DNA of 19,314 bases from an uncultured Bacilli bacterium (GTDB taxonomy: Bacteria > Bacillota_I > Bacilli_A > RF39 > UBA660), in NCBI GenBank assembly GCA_934130485.1, contig CAKOYE010000019.1, positions 1-19,314 on the forward strand, written 5' to 3'. Below the pieces are notes generated by a model. That model was not told where the DNA came from, did no database searches, and saw only the letters and a list, made by a program, of their open reading frames with translations. Positions 1 through 6,755 of this stretch are shown in pieces (within the stretch, counting starts at the first letter, position 1; every line of letters starts with the position of its first letter). A program made the position numbers and the translations under genes.

Positions 1-51
1 TTAATATAAATTAAAACATTCTTTTTTATTTTATTTATTTAAATTTTATTG

Positions 52-57
52 TATAAT
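52..57 (+). promoter_or_regulatory. Putative -10 element of the murF-murE operon
   Basis: A perfect TATAAT lies 19 nt upstream of the chosen murF start codon. No good -35 hexamer is visible 16-18 nt upstream, where the sequence is T/A-only. The predicted start of transcription near base 64 would leave a leader of only about 13 nt, beginning at the Shine-Dalgarno. The surrounding sequence is so AT-rich that a chance match is possible. Confidence 0.4.
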
Positions 58-76
58 TATTATAGAGGTGTATTAT

Positions 77-1654
77 ATGACAAAATTTTTAATTTCACTA
101 GTACCTTTTATATTGTATATGATATTAAAATATCGTAAATCAATTTATATGTTACAACAAAATTCTTATAATGTAAGTAATAGATATATTAAATGGATTT
201 TTAAAAATTTAAGAAAATCATTTATTACTTATGACATAATCATTTTTATCATTTTATTATTAACTAATTTATTGTTTAAAAATTATTTTGCATATATTAT
301 AGGTATAATTTATTTTATTTGTTTTTATATTGAATTAAAATTAATAAAAAAAGAACAACAAAAGAAAAAGTTTGTTATAACAAGTAGGGTAAAAAGATTA
401 TACTTTACATTATTTATTTTATTTACTATTTTGATTATATTTATTTGTAAAAATCATAATGATTTTTATGGATATTTATATATTTCTTTATTTGGATATT
501 TTTCTTTTATAATAACTTTTATATTAAATATAATAAATATTCCAGCTGAAAAGTTTGTTTATTATTATTATTTAAATAAAGCTAGAAAAAAATTAAAAAA
601 TATGCCTAATTTAAATATAATTGGTATAACAGGTAGTTATGGTAAAACTAGTAGTAAAAATATTTTAAATACTATTTTAAGTAGTGAATTTAATTCTTAT
701 CCAACTCCAAAAAGCTTTAATACCCCTTATGGACTTATGAAATCAATTAATAATGGACTTGATAAATTTGATAATGTTTTTATTGCGGAAATGGGAGCTT
801 GTAAATTAAAAGATATTAAAATTTTATGTGATTTGGTTCATCCTAAATATGGTATTATTACTACTATTGGGGTAGCACACCTAGAAACTTTTAAAAGTGA
901 AGAAAATATAGTAAAGGGCAAATTTGAACTTATTGAATCGTTACCAAGTGATGGAGTTGCTATACTAAATCGTGATGATCAAAAACAAGTAAATTATAAA
1001 ATAAAAAATAATTGTAAAGTAATTTGGATTGGAATAGATAATGATGCAGATATAATGGCAAGTTCAATAAATTTATCCTATAATGGAACTAGTTTTAAAG
1101 TTAAATTTAAGGGAGATACTCAGGAATATAATTTTGAAACTAAACTATTAGGACGACACAATATTTATAATATTTTGGATGCACTTGCAGTTGCTTATGA
1201 TCTTAAAGTCCCAATTTCAAAAATGCAGATGGCTGTAAAAAGTTTAGTACCAACAGAACATAGATTAAATTTAATAAAATACAAAGATATGTTTTTGATT
1301 GATGATGCCTTTAATTCAAATCCAACTGGTTCTAAAATGGCTTTGGAGGTTTTAAATATGATGCCAGGTAAAAAAATTATCGTAACACCTGGTATGATTG
1401 AGTTAGGACCTCATCAATATGATTTGAATTATAAATTTGGAGAATATATAGCTAATGTTTGTGATGAAGTAATTTTAATAGGTGAACATCAAACAAAACC
1501 AATATATGAGGGATTAATTTCAAAAAACTATTCTAAGGAACATATATTTATATTGAATGATGTGAAAGAAGCATTTGTTTTAATGGAAAAATTAAAAAAT
1601 AATGAAACTTACGTTTTATTAGAAAATGATTTACCAGATTTATTTAATGAATAG
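77..1654 (+). CDS. murF: Membrane-embedded MurF-type Mur ligase (UDP-MurNAc-tripeptide:D-Ala-D-Ala ligase family)
   Basis: This is a Mur ligase whose catalytic part resembles MurF, the cytoplasmic enzyme that adds D-Ala-D-Ala to UDP-MurNAc-tripeptide using ATP. Seen: about five hydrophobic membrane segments in residues 3-155, then the ATP loop GITGSYGKTS (183-192), an HNIYN motif in the central domain, EHRL (394-397) and DAFNSNP (410-416), which matches the MurF-type DAYNANP in the C-terminal domain. The usual N-terminal UDP-binding domain (DSR..pGd.F.A..G) is absent and its place is taken by the membrane domain. The start chosen is ATG at 77, because GAGGTG (65-70) sits 6 nt upstream; the longer GTG start at 68 would overlap that ribosome site. 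The stop overlaps the murE Shine-Dalgarno, so the two genes are co-transcribed. Alternative: a Mur ligase paralogue acting on a lipid-linked or other substrate. The family is secure; the exact substrate is inferred. Confidence 0.85.
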   Translation: MTKFLISLVPFILYMILKYRKSIYMLQQNSYNVSNRYIKWIFKNLRKSFITYDIIIFIILLLTNLLFKNYFAYIIGIIYFICFYIELKLIKKEQQKKKFVITSRVKRLYFTLFILFTILIIFICKNHNDFYGYLYISLFGYFSFIITFILNIINIPAEKFVYYYYLNKARKKLKNMPNLNIIGITGSYGKTSSKNILNTILSSEFNSYPTPKSFNTPYGLMKSINNGLDKFDNVFIAEMGACKLKDIKILCDLVHPKYGIITTIGVAHLETFKSEENIVKGKFELIESLPSDGVAILNRDDQKQVNYKIKNNCKVIWIGIDNDADIMASSINLSYNGTSFKVKFKGDTQEYNFETKLLGRHNIYNILDALAVAYDLKVPISKMQMAVKSLVPTEHRLNLIKYKDMFLIDDAFNSNPTGSKMALEVLNMMPGKKIIVTPGMIELGPHQYDLNYKFGEYIANVCDEVILIGEHQTKPIYEGLISKNYSKEHIFILNDVKEAFVLMEKLKNNETYVLLENDLPDLFNE

Positions 1655-1663
1655 GAGAGTTTT

Positions 1664-3031
1664 ATGATACAGGTAGATTCTAGAAAAGTACAAAAAGGTG
1701 ATACATTTGTTGCAATAAAAGGATTATATGTTGATGGACATGATTATATAGAAAAAGCTATTTTAGCTGGTGCTAGCCAAATTATTGCGGAGTATGGAGA
1801 ATATAGTGTTCCCACTATTCTTGTAAAAGATACTCGCGAATATTTAGCTAAATATTTAAAAGAAAAATATAGTGAACAATTATCTAAAATAAAATTTATA
1901 GGAATTACTGGTACTAATGGTAAAACAACTAGTTGTTATTTAATTTATCAAGCTTTAAATATGTTAGGTGTTAAAACTGCTTATATTGGTACAATTGGAT
2001 TTTATGTTGAAGGTAAGGTAAAAGATTTGGATAACACAACACCAGATTTGATTGATTTATATGAAATGTTTGATTACTGTATTAAAAATGAAGTAAAAGC
2101 AATTGCGATGGAAGTAAGTAGTCATGCATTGTCACTTGGTAGAGTTATGGGAGTAGAATTTGATTATGCAGCTTTCACTAATTTAACCCAAGATCATTTA
2201 GATTTTCATAAAACATTAGAAAATTATGAACAAGCTAAATTAATTTTATTTAAAAATTTACGTAATGATAAAGTTGCTGTAATTAATAGTGATGATGAGT
2301 ATTATAAAGATTTTTGTTTAAAAGAAAATAATAATATTTTATATGGTTTAAATGATTTGGCAGACTACAAAATAACAAAATATTCATTGCATATAGATTC
2401 GGTAGAATTTTCATTTAATTATCAAAATAAGGAATATAATGTCAAATTAAATATACCTGGTAAATATAATATTTATAATTATATGAATTTACTTATTATT
2501 TTAAATAAAATGGGATATTCTCTAGAGGAAATCATAAGCTTATCATCTACTTTAAAAGCTCCAAGCGGTCGTTTTGAAACTTTAAGATATAAAGATTCTG
2601 TCATTATTATTGATTATGCTCATACTCCAGATGCAGTCTTAAATATTTTAGAAAATGTTTTAGAATATAAAAAAGGAAAAGTTATAACTATTATTGGTTG
2701 TGGTGGAGATAGGGATAAAACAAAAAGACCAATTATGGGTAAAATAGCAACATCTAAATCAGATTTTGTAATATTCACTGATGATAATCCTAGAACAGAA
2801 GATAATCATTTAATTATGCAAGATATTATTACAGGCGTAGAAAAGAATAATTATTTAATAAAATATGATAGAAAAGAAGCAATATTAGAAGGTTTTAAAA
2901 TGCTAGAAAAAAATGATATTTTACTTATATTAGGTAAAGGTCATGAAAATTATCAAGTTATAAACCACGATAAAATCCATTTTAGTGATTTAGAAACTGC
3001 AAAAGAACTTATTGATAAATTTAGTAGGTGA
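1664..3031 (+). CDS. murE: UDP-MurNAc-tripeptide synthetase MurE, probably meso-DAP-adding
   Basis: MurE ligates the third amino acid of the peptidoglycan stem peptide to UDP-MurNAc-L-Ala-D-Glu in the cytoplasm. Seen: a DSRKVQKGDTFVAIKG UDP-binding segment at residues 5-20, the ATP loop GITGTNGKTTS (80-90), the EVSSHAL and DHLDFH motifs of the central domain, and DNPR (374-377) followed by TED, the established signature for meso-diaminopimelate rather than lysine. GKGHENYQ near the C terminus is also typical. AGGAGAG overlaps the murF stop and precedes ATG 1664. The N terminus is about 25 residues shorter than in typical MurE, and an in-frame stop (the murF TAG at 1652-1654) rules out an upstream extension. 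The order murF-murE is reversed relative to the common arrangement. The specificity for DAP is inferred from the motif. Confidence 0.95.
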   Translation: MIQVDSRKVQKGDTFVAIKGLYVDGHDYIEKAILAGASQIIAEYGEYSVPTILVKDTREYLAKYLKEKYSEQLSKIKFIGITGTNGKTTSCYLIYQALNMLGVKTAYIGTIGFYVEGKVKDLDNTTPDLIDLYEMFDYCIKNEVKAIAMEVSSHALSLGRVMGVEFDYAAFTNLTQDHLDFHKTLENYEQAKLILFKNLRNDKVAVINSDDEYYKDFCLKENNNILYGLNDLADYKITKYSLHIDSVEFSFNYQNKEYNVKLNIPGKYNIYNYMNLLIILNKMGYSLEEIISLSSTLKAPSGRFETLRYKDSVIIIDYAHTPDAVLNILENVLEYKKGKVITIIGCGGDRDKTKRPIMGKIATSKSDFVIFTDDNPRTEDNHLIMQDIITGVEKNNYLIKYDRKEAILEGFKMLEKNDILLILGKGHENYQVINHDKIHFSDLETAKELIDKFSR

Positions 3032-3040
3032 TAATTTAGT

Positions 3041-3157
3041 ATGAAAAAAAGTATTAAAAAGTATAAAATAAATAAAATGCAATTATTAAGATTAAGCGTA
3101 TTAGTTTTATTAGTTAGTTATGTTTTGTTCTGTATTTTAAAATTGATATTAAAATAA
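3041..3157 (+). CDS. Small single-pass membrane peptide, 38 aa, end of the mur operon
   Basis: This is a short open frame from ATG 3041 to TAA 3157. The translation has a strongly basic N terminus (KKSIKKYKINK, residues 2-12) followed by one hydrophobic segment (about residues 15-37, rich in Leu and Val), the layout of an N-in single-pass membrane peptide. AGGTGA, which overlaps the murE stop codon, lies 9 nt upstream of the ATG, so translation could be coupled to murE. The terminator at 3164-3218 follows within 7 nt, which is what is expected if this is the last gene of the operon. I do not recognise the family. It could be a chance open frame in AT-rich DNA, but the ribosome site, the position and the composition together favour a gene. 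Confidence 0.6.
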   Translation: MKKSIKKYKINKMQLLRLSVLVLLVSYVLFCILKLILK

Positions 3158-3163
3158 AATTAT

Positions 3164-3218
3164 AAAAAAACGTCATTTGATGTCTGATCTAAGGATGCAG
3201 TTCATTGACGTTTTTTTT
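3164..3218. terminator. Bidirectional intrinsic terminator between the mur operon and the coat-like gene
   Basis: AAAAAAACGTCA (3164-3175) pairs with TGACGTTTTTTT (3206-3217). The region between can fold further (CTGATC-taag-GATgCAG with a bulged G, plus TGA/TCA), giving a long imperfect hairpin with runs of A on one side and T on the other. It therefore ends transcripts in both directions, and the minus-strand stop codon (3219-3221) directly abuts it. Confidence 0.85.
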
Positions 3219-3518
3219 CTATACTACATGATAATTACCATTTGTATATTGATTTGAATTAAATGATGTTGAACCAATTGTATTTAACGAACTTTCTAAT
3301 TTGGAAACACGAGCTTCTAAATTATTTATTTGTCTTTGCATTTGAGTAATTTGTTGATCTAGTGTGTTAGAACTTTCACCAGTTGTATATTGGGGCATCA
3401 TTTGAACATTTCCTGGAGCCATCACTTGTGGCATTGGTGGTATCATTCCACCTGCCAAAGTAGGGTATGGTTGATAAACAGGATATGGATTCATTCCACA
3501 ATTTCTATCTTTTTTCAC
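3219..3518 (-). CDS. Small Pro/Met-rich coiled-coil protein, possible spore coat protein
   Basis: I do not recognise a named family. The 99-residue product has a Pro/Tyr/Met/Gly-rich first half (NPYPVYQPYP, then GGMIPPMPQV and similar up to about residue 45), a short coiled coil (about 54-80, QQITQMQRQINNLEARVSKLESSL) and an Asn/Ser/Gly-rich polar tail. There is no signal peptide or membrane segment. This composition is common among small spore coat and other structural proteins of Firmicutes, so a coat role is a guess supported only by composition and by other sporulation genes in the window. The start is GTG at 3518-3516, 6 nt downstream of AGGAGAG (read on the minus strand). It is a single-gene unit that diverges from trmB and ends in the shared terminator. 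Confidence 0.8.
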   Translation of the reverse strand: MKKDRNCGMNPYPVYQPYPTLAGGMIPPMPQVMAPGNVQMMPQYTTGESSNTLDQQITQMQRQINNLEARVSKLESSLNTIGSTSFNSNQYTNGNYHVV

Positions 3519-3547
3519 TTTACACTCTCCTTTAATTATTCTAATTA

Positions 3548-3555
3548 ATTATATG
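3548..3555 (-). promoter_or_regulatory. Possible -10 element of the coat-like gene
   Basis: On the minus strand this reads CATATAAT, about 30 nt upstream of the GTG start, giving a leader of about 23 nt. It fits a sigma-A -10 (TATAAT) and also resembles the CATA-type -10 of mother-cell sigma factors, but no matching -35 at the right distance was found. The sigma factor cannot be decided from sequence alone. Confidence 0.35.
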
Positions 3556-3572
3556 CTTTTATCATTAATATG

Positions 3573-3581
3573 TGATATAAT
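3573..3581 (+). promoter_or_regulatory. Extended -10 promoter of trmB
   Basis: TGATATAAT is an extended -10 (TGnTATAAT). The -35 region is weak, as is usual for extended -10 promoters. The expected transcription start near 3588 gives a leader of about 15 nt that carries the AGGTGAT ribosome site. Confidence 0.6.
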
Positions 3582-3602
3582 TAAATAAGTGTAGGTGATT
3601 TT

Positions 3603-4232
3603 ATGCGACTTAGAAAGGTAAAAAATGCTCAAAATATAATTGATGAATCACAATATATTATAAAAAATCCAGAAATTTATAAAGGAAATTATAAAAATAT
3701 TTTTAAAAATGATAATCCAATTTATATTGAGATTGGTATGGGTAAAGGTGATTTTATTATTGAAAACTCACTAAGAAATTCTGGTATTAACTTTATTGGT
3801 GTTGAGAAATTTGATAGTGTTATGGTTAGGGCAGTACAAAAATTAGAAGAGTATGATATACCAAATTTAAAACTTATAAAAATGGATGCACTTGATATAG
3901 AGAATGTCTTTGATAGAGAAATTTCGTGTTTATATTTAAACTTTTCAGATCCGTGGCCTAAGAAAAGACATACAAATCGTAGATTAACAAGTGAAGTTTT
4001 TTTAACTAAATATGATTTAATATTTAAAAATACCAATAAAATTATAATGAAAACAGATAATCGCAATTTGTTTGAATATTCTATTAAGTCTTTTACTGAT
4101 TATGGATATAAAATAAATGATATAAGTCTTGATTTGCATTCTGATAATAGATTAGATAATATTGAAACTGAATATGAAACAAAATTTTCTAATAAGGGTA
4201 TGGTAATTTATTATATAGAAGTAACAAAATGA
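3603..4232 (+). CDS. trmB: tRNA (guanine-N7-)-methyltransferase TrmB
   Basis: TrmB transfers a methyl group from S-adenosylmethionine to N7 of G46 in the variable loop of tRNAs, in the cytoplasm. Seen: the SAM-binding motif EIGMGKGD (43-50), the family signature NFSDPWPKKRHTNRRLT (113-129), and TEYETKF near the C terminus, which matches the conserved TEYE.KF. The length of 209 residues is normal for the family. AGGTGAT ends 5 nt before the ATG. The gene has its own extended -10 promoter and no recognisable terminator, so some read-through into the lipoprotein operon 67 nt downstream is possible. The stop codon is TGA. Confidence 0.96.
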   Translation: MRLRKVKNAQNIIDESQYIIKNPEIYKGNYKNIFKNDNPIYIEIGMGKGDFIIENSLRNSGINFIGVEKFDSVMVRAVQKLEEYDIPNLKLIKMDALDIENVFDREISCLYLNFSDPWPKKRHTNRRLTSEVFLTKYDLIFKNTNKIIMKTDNRNLFEYSIKSFTDYGYKINDISLDLHSDNRLDNIETEYETKFSNKGMVIYYIEVTK

Positions 4233-4262
4233 ATATTTTCTTACTAAAAACTTTATTTAATT

Positions 4263-4280
4263 GTATAACTTTGTTATACT
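4263..4280 (+). promoter_or_regulatory. Extended -10 promoter inside a perfect palindrome (candidate operator)
   Basis: GTATAAC (4263-4269) and GTTATAC (4273-4279) form a perfect 7-3-7 inverted repeat. The right arm contains the -10 element TATACT (4275-4280), which is itself of the extended type (TG at 4272-4273). A repressor bound to the palindrome would block RNA polymerase directly. The leader to ATG 4300 would be about 13 nt. The element is AT-rich, so chance cannot be excluded, and I cannot name a binding protein. Confidence 0.5.
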
Positions 4281-4299
4281 AATGTAAGAGTGGTGAAAT

Positions 4300-4917
4300 A
4301 TGAAAAAAATTTTTTTGATTGTATTTTGTTTAATTTTATTCACAGGATGTACAGTTGTTAGAATTGATACAGATAGTATTGATAATATTATTGATGTGGT
4401 ATTGTCAAAAAATAATAAACTTTATAATCGTGTTGGAAAAGGATATAAGTACTATGTACCACGTGGTATGAATTATATTGATACTACGGAGTTAAATGAT
4501 AAATTATATTCTGATGGATATTATTATTATTTGTATATTGATGTTATAAGTTATTATAATAAAATTGATTTTAATTATGAGGAAAATAAGGATGCTTATT
4601 ATTCAAGATATATAAATATTAATGATAAAGTAGGATATCTAGAAATTAATAAGGTTAATGATCGCTATTTGATAGAATATATGTATAATTATGCGAAAAT
4701 AGAAGCATTAGTCTATGAAGAGGATATAAATGATGTTGTATTAAATTCAACATATATTTTATCCACAATAAAATTTAATAAAAATGTTATTAAATTAATG
4801 CTTAATGATGAGTATTTTAAAAATAAGGAAGAACGCTATGATATATTTGCATCTAAAAAGGATGTCAATGATAATTTAGAATATGAAAAAAATGACTATA
4901 GTGAAAATAAGGAATAA
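4300..4917 (+). CDS. Predicted lipoprotein of unknown function
   Basis: The first 17 residues are a lipoprotein signal: positively charged start (KK), hydrophobic core and the lipobox LFTGC with the lipidated Cys at residue 17. The mature protein, about 188 residues, should therefore be tethered to the outer face of the membrane. It is rich in Tyr, Asp and Asn, with a mixed alpha/beta pattern and a charged, probably disordered tail (about 165-205). No catalytic motif and no named family could be recognised. TGGTGA lies 6 nt before the ATG. It is the first gene of a four-gene operon with a SepF-like disordered protein, a DUF948 protein and a YtxH protein, all envelope-associated, so a role at the cell surface or in division is plausible but inferred. 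Confidence 0.85.
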   Translation: MKKIFLIVFCLILFTGCTVVRIDTDSIDNIIDVVLSKNNKLYNRVGKGYKYYVPRGMNYIDTTELNDKLYSDGYYYYLYIDVISYYNKIDFNYEENKDAYYSRYININDKVGYLEINKVNDRYLIEYMYNYAKIEALVYEEDINDVVLNSTYILSTIKFNKNVIKLMLNDEYFKNKEERYDIFASKKDVNDNLEYEKNDYSENKE

Positions 4918-4927
4918 GGTGATTTAA

Positions 4928-5980
4928 ATGGGTTTAATTGATAAATTTAAAAATATGTTTACAGAAGAAGTTGAAGATGAAGAAGAACAAACTCAAGTGG
5001 TTAAACAAATTAAAGTTGAAGATAATTTAAAAAGACGTTCAGATTATAGTATAGATGAGCCAGTTTCAAGAACTAGTTTATCAAGAACTACTCCAATTAT
5101 AAATGACGATGTTGTTATACCTAAGTATGAAAGAGAAGAAACAGTAATAAAACATGAGGAAAAAATTGTCCAACCTGTTTTAGAGGAAAATAAACCTTTA
5201 AAAAGAGAGGAAAAATTTGTATTTCCAGTTTACTTTGATGATAAGGATTTTGAAAAAATTGAGGAAAAACCAAAAAAAATTGAACAACCGAAAAAAGAAC
5301 CTATAAAAAAGGAAGTTTATGGTACAAAAATAGAAAAAAAAGAAGAAACAAAAGTATTTAAACCTACACCAATTATTTCGCCTATTTATGGAGTTTTGGA
5401 TAAAAATTATCGTAAAGATGATATATCATCTAAGAAGGTTGCACGTTCTGAATTTAGAGATCCAAATAAACCTTTAACAATAGATGAAGTAAGAAAGAAA
5501 GCTTATGGAACGTTAGAGGATGATTTAGAAACATCTTTATTTGCAAAGTCATCGATCTTTATGGAATCTGATAGCGAAAAAGAGGAAAAAGAAGAAAGTA
5601 AACATAATTTATTAACTGATTTGGTAGAAAATGATGAATATAATAGTGTTGATGAATTTTTAAATACTCCTGTTGAAGATTATAAAGCAAAACATAAAAC
5701 ATCAACTGATGATTTCGATTTGGATGATACTTTAAATAATTTGGAAAGTTCAATGAATGAAACATTAAAAAATATTGATAATAAACCAGAAGAAAAAAGA
5801 TCTTCATTAGATGATTTACTTAATGATTCTGACTTTGACAAAGATGATAATATGTTAGAAGATTATATTATGAATAATAATAAAGAAAATGAAGAAACTA
5901 AAGATGAAGATGAAGATTTGACTCAAAGTGATTTATTTAATTTAATTGATTCAATGTATGAGAAAGGTGAAGATAAATAA
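4928..5980 (+). CDS. Acidic, largely disordered protein with a SepF-like N-terminal amphipathic helix
   Basis: I do not recognise a named family. Residues 1-12 (MGLIDKFKNMFT) form a short amphipathic helix followed at once by an acidic run (EEVEDEEEQ), the same layout as the membrane-targeting N terminus of the division protein SepF. The C-terminal SepF fold is missing. The remaining residues are rich in Glu, Lys, Asp, Ser and Asn and look disordered. Three P-x-Y segments recur in the first half: IPKYERE (64-70), FPVYFDDKDFEK (99-110) and SPIYGVLDKNYRK (151-163); a further DPNKPLTIDEVRKKAYG segment follows near 185. These look like short binding motifs in a scaffold. AAGGTGAT precedes the ATG, which is 10 nt after the lipoprotein stop, and the stop overlaps the next ATG by one base. 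A cytoplasmic membrane-associated scaffold is the inferred role. Confidence 0.8.
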   Translation: MGLIDKFKNMFTEEVEDEEEQTQVVKQIKVEDNLKRRSDYSIDEPVSRTSLSRTTPIINDDVVIPKYEREETVIKHEEKIVQPVLEENKPLKREEKFVFPVYFDDKDFEKIEEKPKKIEQPKKEPIKKEVYGTKIEKKEETKVFKPTPIISPIYGVLDKNYRKDDISSKKVARSEFRDPNKPLTIDEVRKKAYGTLEDDLETSLFAKSSIFMESDSEKEEKEESKHNLLTDLVENDEYNSVDEFLNTPVEDYKAKHKTSTDDFDLDDTLNNLESSMNETLKNIDNKPEEKRSSLDDLLNDSDFDKDDNMLEDYIMNNNKENEETKDEDEDLTQSDLFNLIDSMYEKGEDK

Positions 5981-6273
5981 TGGATACAATGTATGATATT
6001 TTTCCTGTCATAATATTTATACTTGCGATTATATTATTAGTAGTATTGATTATTTTAGCTATTAAAATGATTAATACATTAAAAAAGATTGATCAAGTTG
6101 TTACTGATGTTAATACAAAAGTTGACAAGTTAAATGGTGCTTTTATGATAATTGATAATCTTACAGATAGTTTATCAAGTTTAAATGATAAGGTTGTTAG
6201 TTTTATAGCAAATGGTATTAGGAATTTTTTTAAAAGAAAAAAGAAAAAAGGAGACGATAATAATGAAGAATAA
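5980..6273 (+). CDS. DUF948 (YtxG-like) single-pass membrane protein
   Basis: The 97-residue protein has one N-terminal membrane segment (about residues 8-30), a helical region with a spaced hydrophobic pattern (INTLKKIDQVVTDVNTKVDKL, continuing to about 75) and a basic end (FFKRKKKK) before an acidic tail. This is the DUF948 layout. In Bacillus subtilis the DUF948 protein YtxG is encoded next to YtxH, and here too the next gene is a YtxH, which strengthens the call. The ATG at 5980 overlaps the preceding stop in a TAATG junction, with AAAGGTGA 9 nt upstream, so translation is coupled. The family is general-stress or envelope-associated in Bacillus; its biochemical function is not established. 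Confidence 0.82.
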   Translation: MDTMYDIFPVIIFILAIILLVVLIILAIKMINTLKKIDQVVTDVNTKVDKLNGAFMIIDNLTDSLSSLNDKVVSFIANGIRNFFKRKKKKGDDNNEE

Positions 6274-6703
6274 AGAAGGAAAGAAAAAAAGTGGATTAGG
6301 TAAATTTATTTTGGGTGCAGGAATAGGAGCTACTTTAGGAGTTTTGTTTGCTCCTAAAAAAGGTAGTGAAACAAGAACAGAGTTAAAAATTAAAATTGAC
6401 GAATTACTAGAAAAGTTAAAAAATATTGATGCTAAAGAAGTTAAAGAAAATATTGAAGCAAAAATATTTGAAATTAAAACAGAACTTGAAGATTTGGATA
6501 AAGAAAAAGTTTTGAAAATTGCTAAGAAAAAAGCAAATGATATAAAAAATATGGCACAAGAGTTAGTAGACTATGCTATAGAAAAAGGTACACCAGTTTT
6601 GGAAGATGCTGCAGTTGCAGTAAGAGAAAAAGCTATTCAAGTAACACGTGAAGTTTTAAAAAAACTTGAAGGTTCAGGAAAAGAATTAGAAATTAAAGAA
6701 TAA
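6263..6703 (+). CDS. YtxH family envelope/stress protein
   Basis: The 146-residue product shows the YtxH signature: a Gly/Ala-rich hydrophobic stretch ending in LFAPKKGSETR (residues 10-37, from GSGLGKFILGAGIGATLGVLFAPKKG-type sequence), followed by a long charged, Lys/Glu-rich helical region that looks like an amphipathic or coiled-coil domain. The ATG at 6263 is preferred over the longer in-frame frame because AAAGGAG (6247-6253) lies 9 nt upstream and the Met starts the conserved lysine-rich lead-in. It overlaps the DUF948 gene by 11 nt, so the two are translated together. A terminator follows directly. YtxH proteins are stress-related membrane-associated proteins without a defined activity. 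Confidence 0.85.
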   Translation: MKNKEGKKKSGLGKFILGAGIGATLGVLFAPKKGSETRTELKIKIDELLEKLKNIDAKEVKENIEAKIFEIKTELEDLDKEKVLKIAKKKANDIKNMAQELVDYAIEKGTPVLEDAAVAVREKAIQVTREVLKKLEGSGKELEIKE

Positions 6704-6708
6704 TATAT

Positions 6709-6745
6709 AATAACAACTTCTGAAAAAAAGGTTGTTATTTTCTTT
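6709..6745 (+). terminator. Intrinsic terminator of the lipoprotein-ytxH operon
   Basis: AATAACAAC (6709-6717) pairs perfectly with GTTGTTATT (6731-6739) across a 13-nt loop, and is followed by a T-rich tract (TTTCTTT). The position 6 nt after the ytxH stop fits an operon end. Confidence 0.8.
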
Positions 6746-6755
6746 ACATATACTA

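Noticed and set aside
3556..3574. Sigma-E promoter for the coat-like gene (ACATATT with CATATAAT on the minus strand)
   Set aside because: The gap between the two elements is 11 nt, while sigma-E promoters need about 13-15.
3722..4066. Minus-strand open frame of 114 codons inside trmB
   Set aside because: It lies wholly antisense to a certain gene, has no ribosome site and its translation is hydrophobic by reflection of the AT-rich sense strand.
5559..5807. Minus-strand open frame inside the scaffold gene
   Set aside because: It is antisense to a well-supported gene, has no ribosome site and its Tyr/His/Leu-rich product mirrors the Asp/Asn/Lys-rich sense strand.
4928..5980. True SepF
   Set aside because: Only the N-terminal helix and acidic run are similar; the C-terminal SepF fold is absent.
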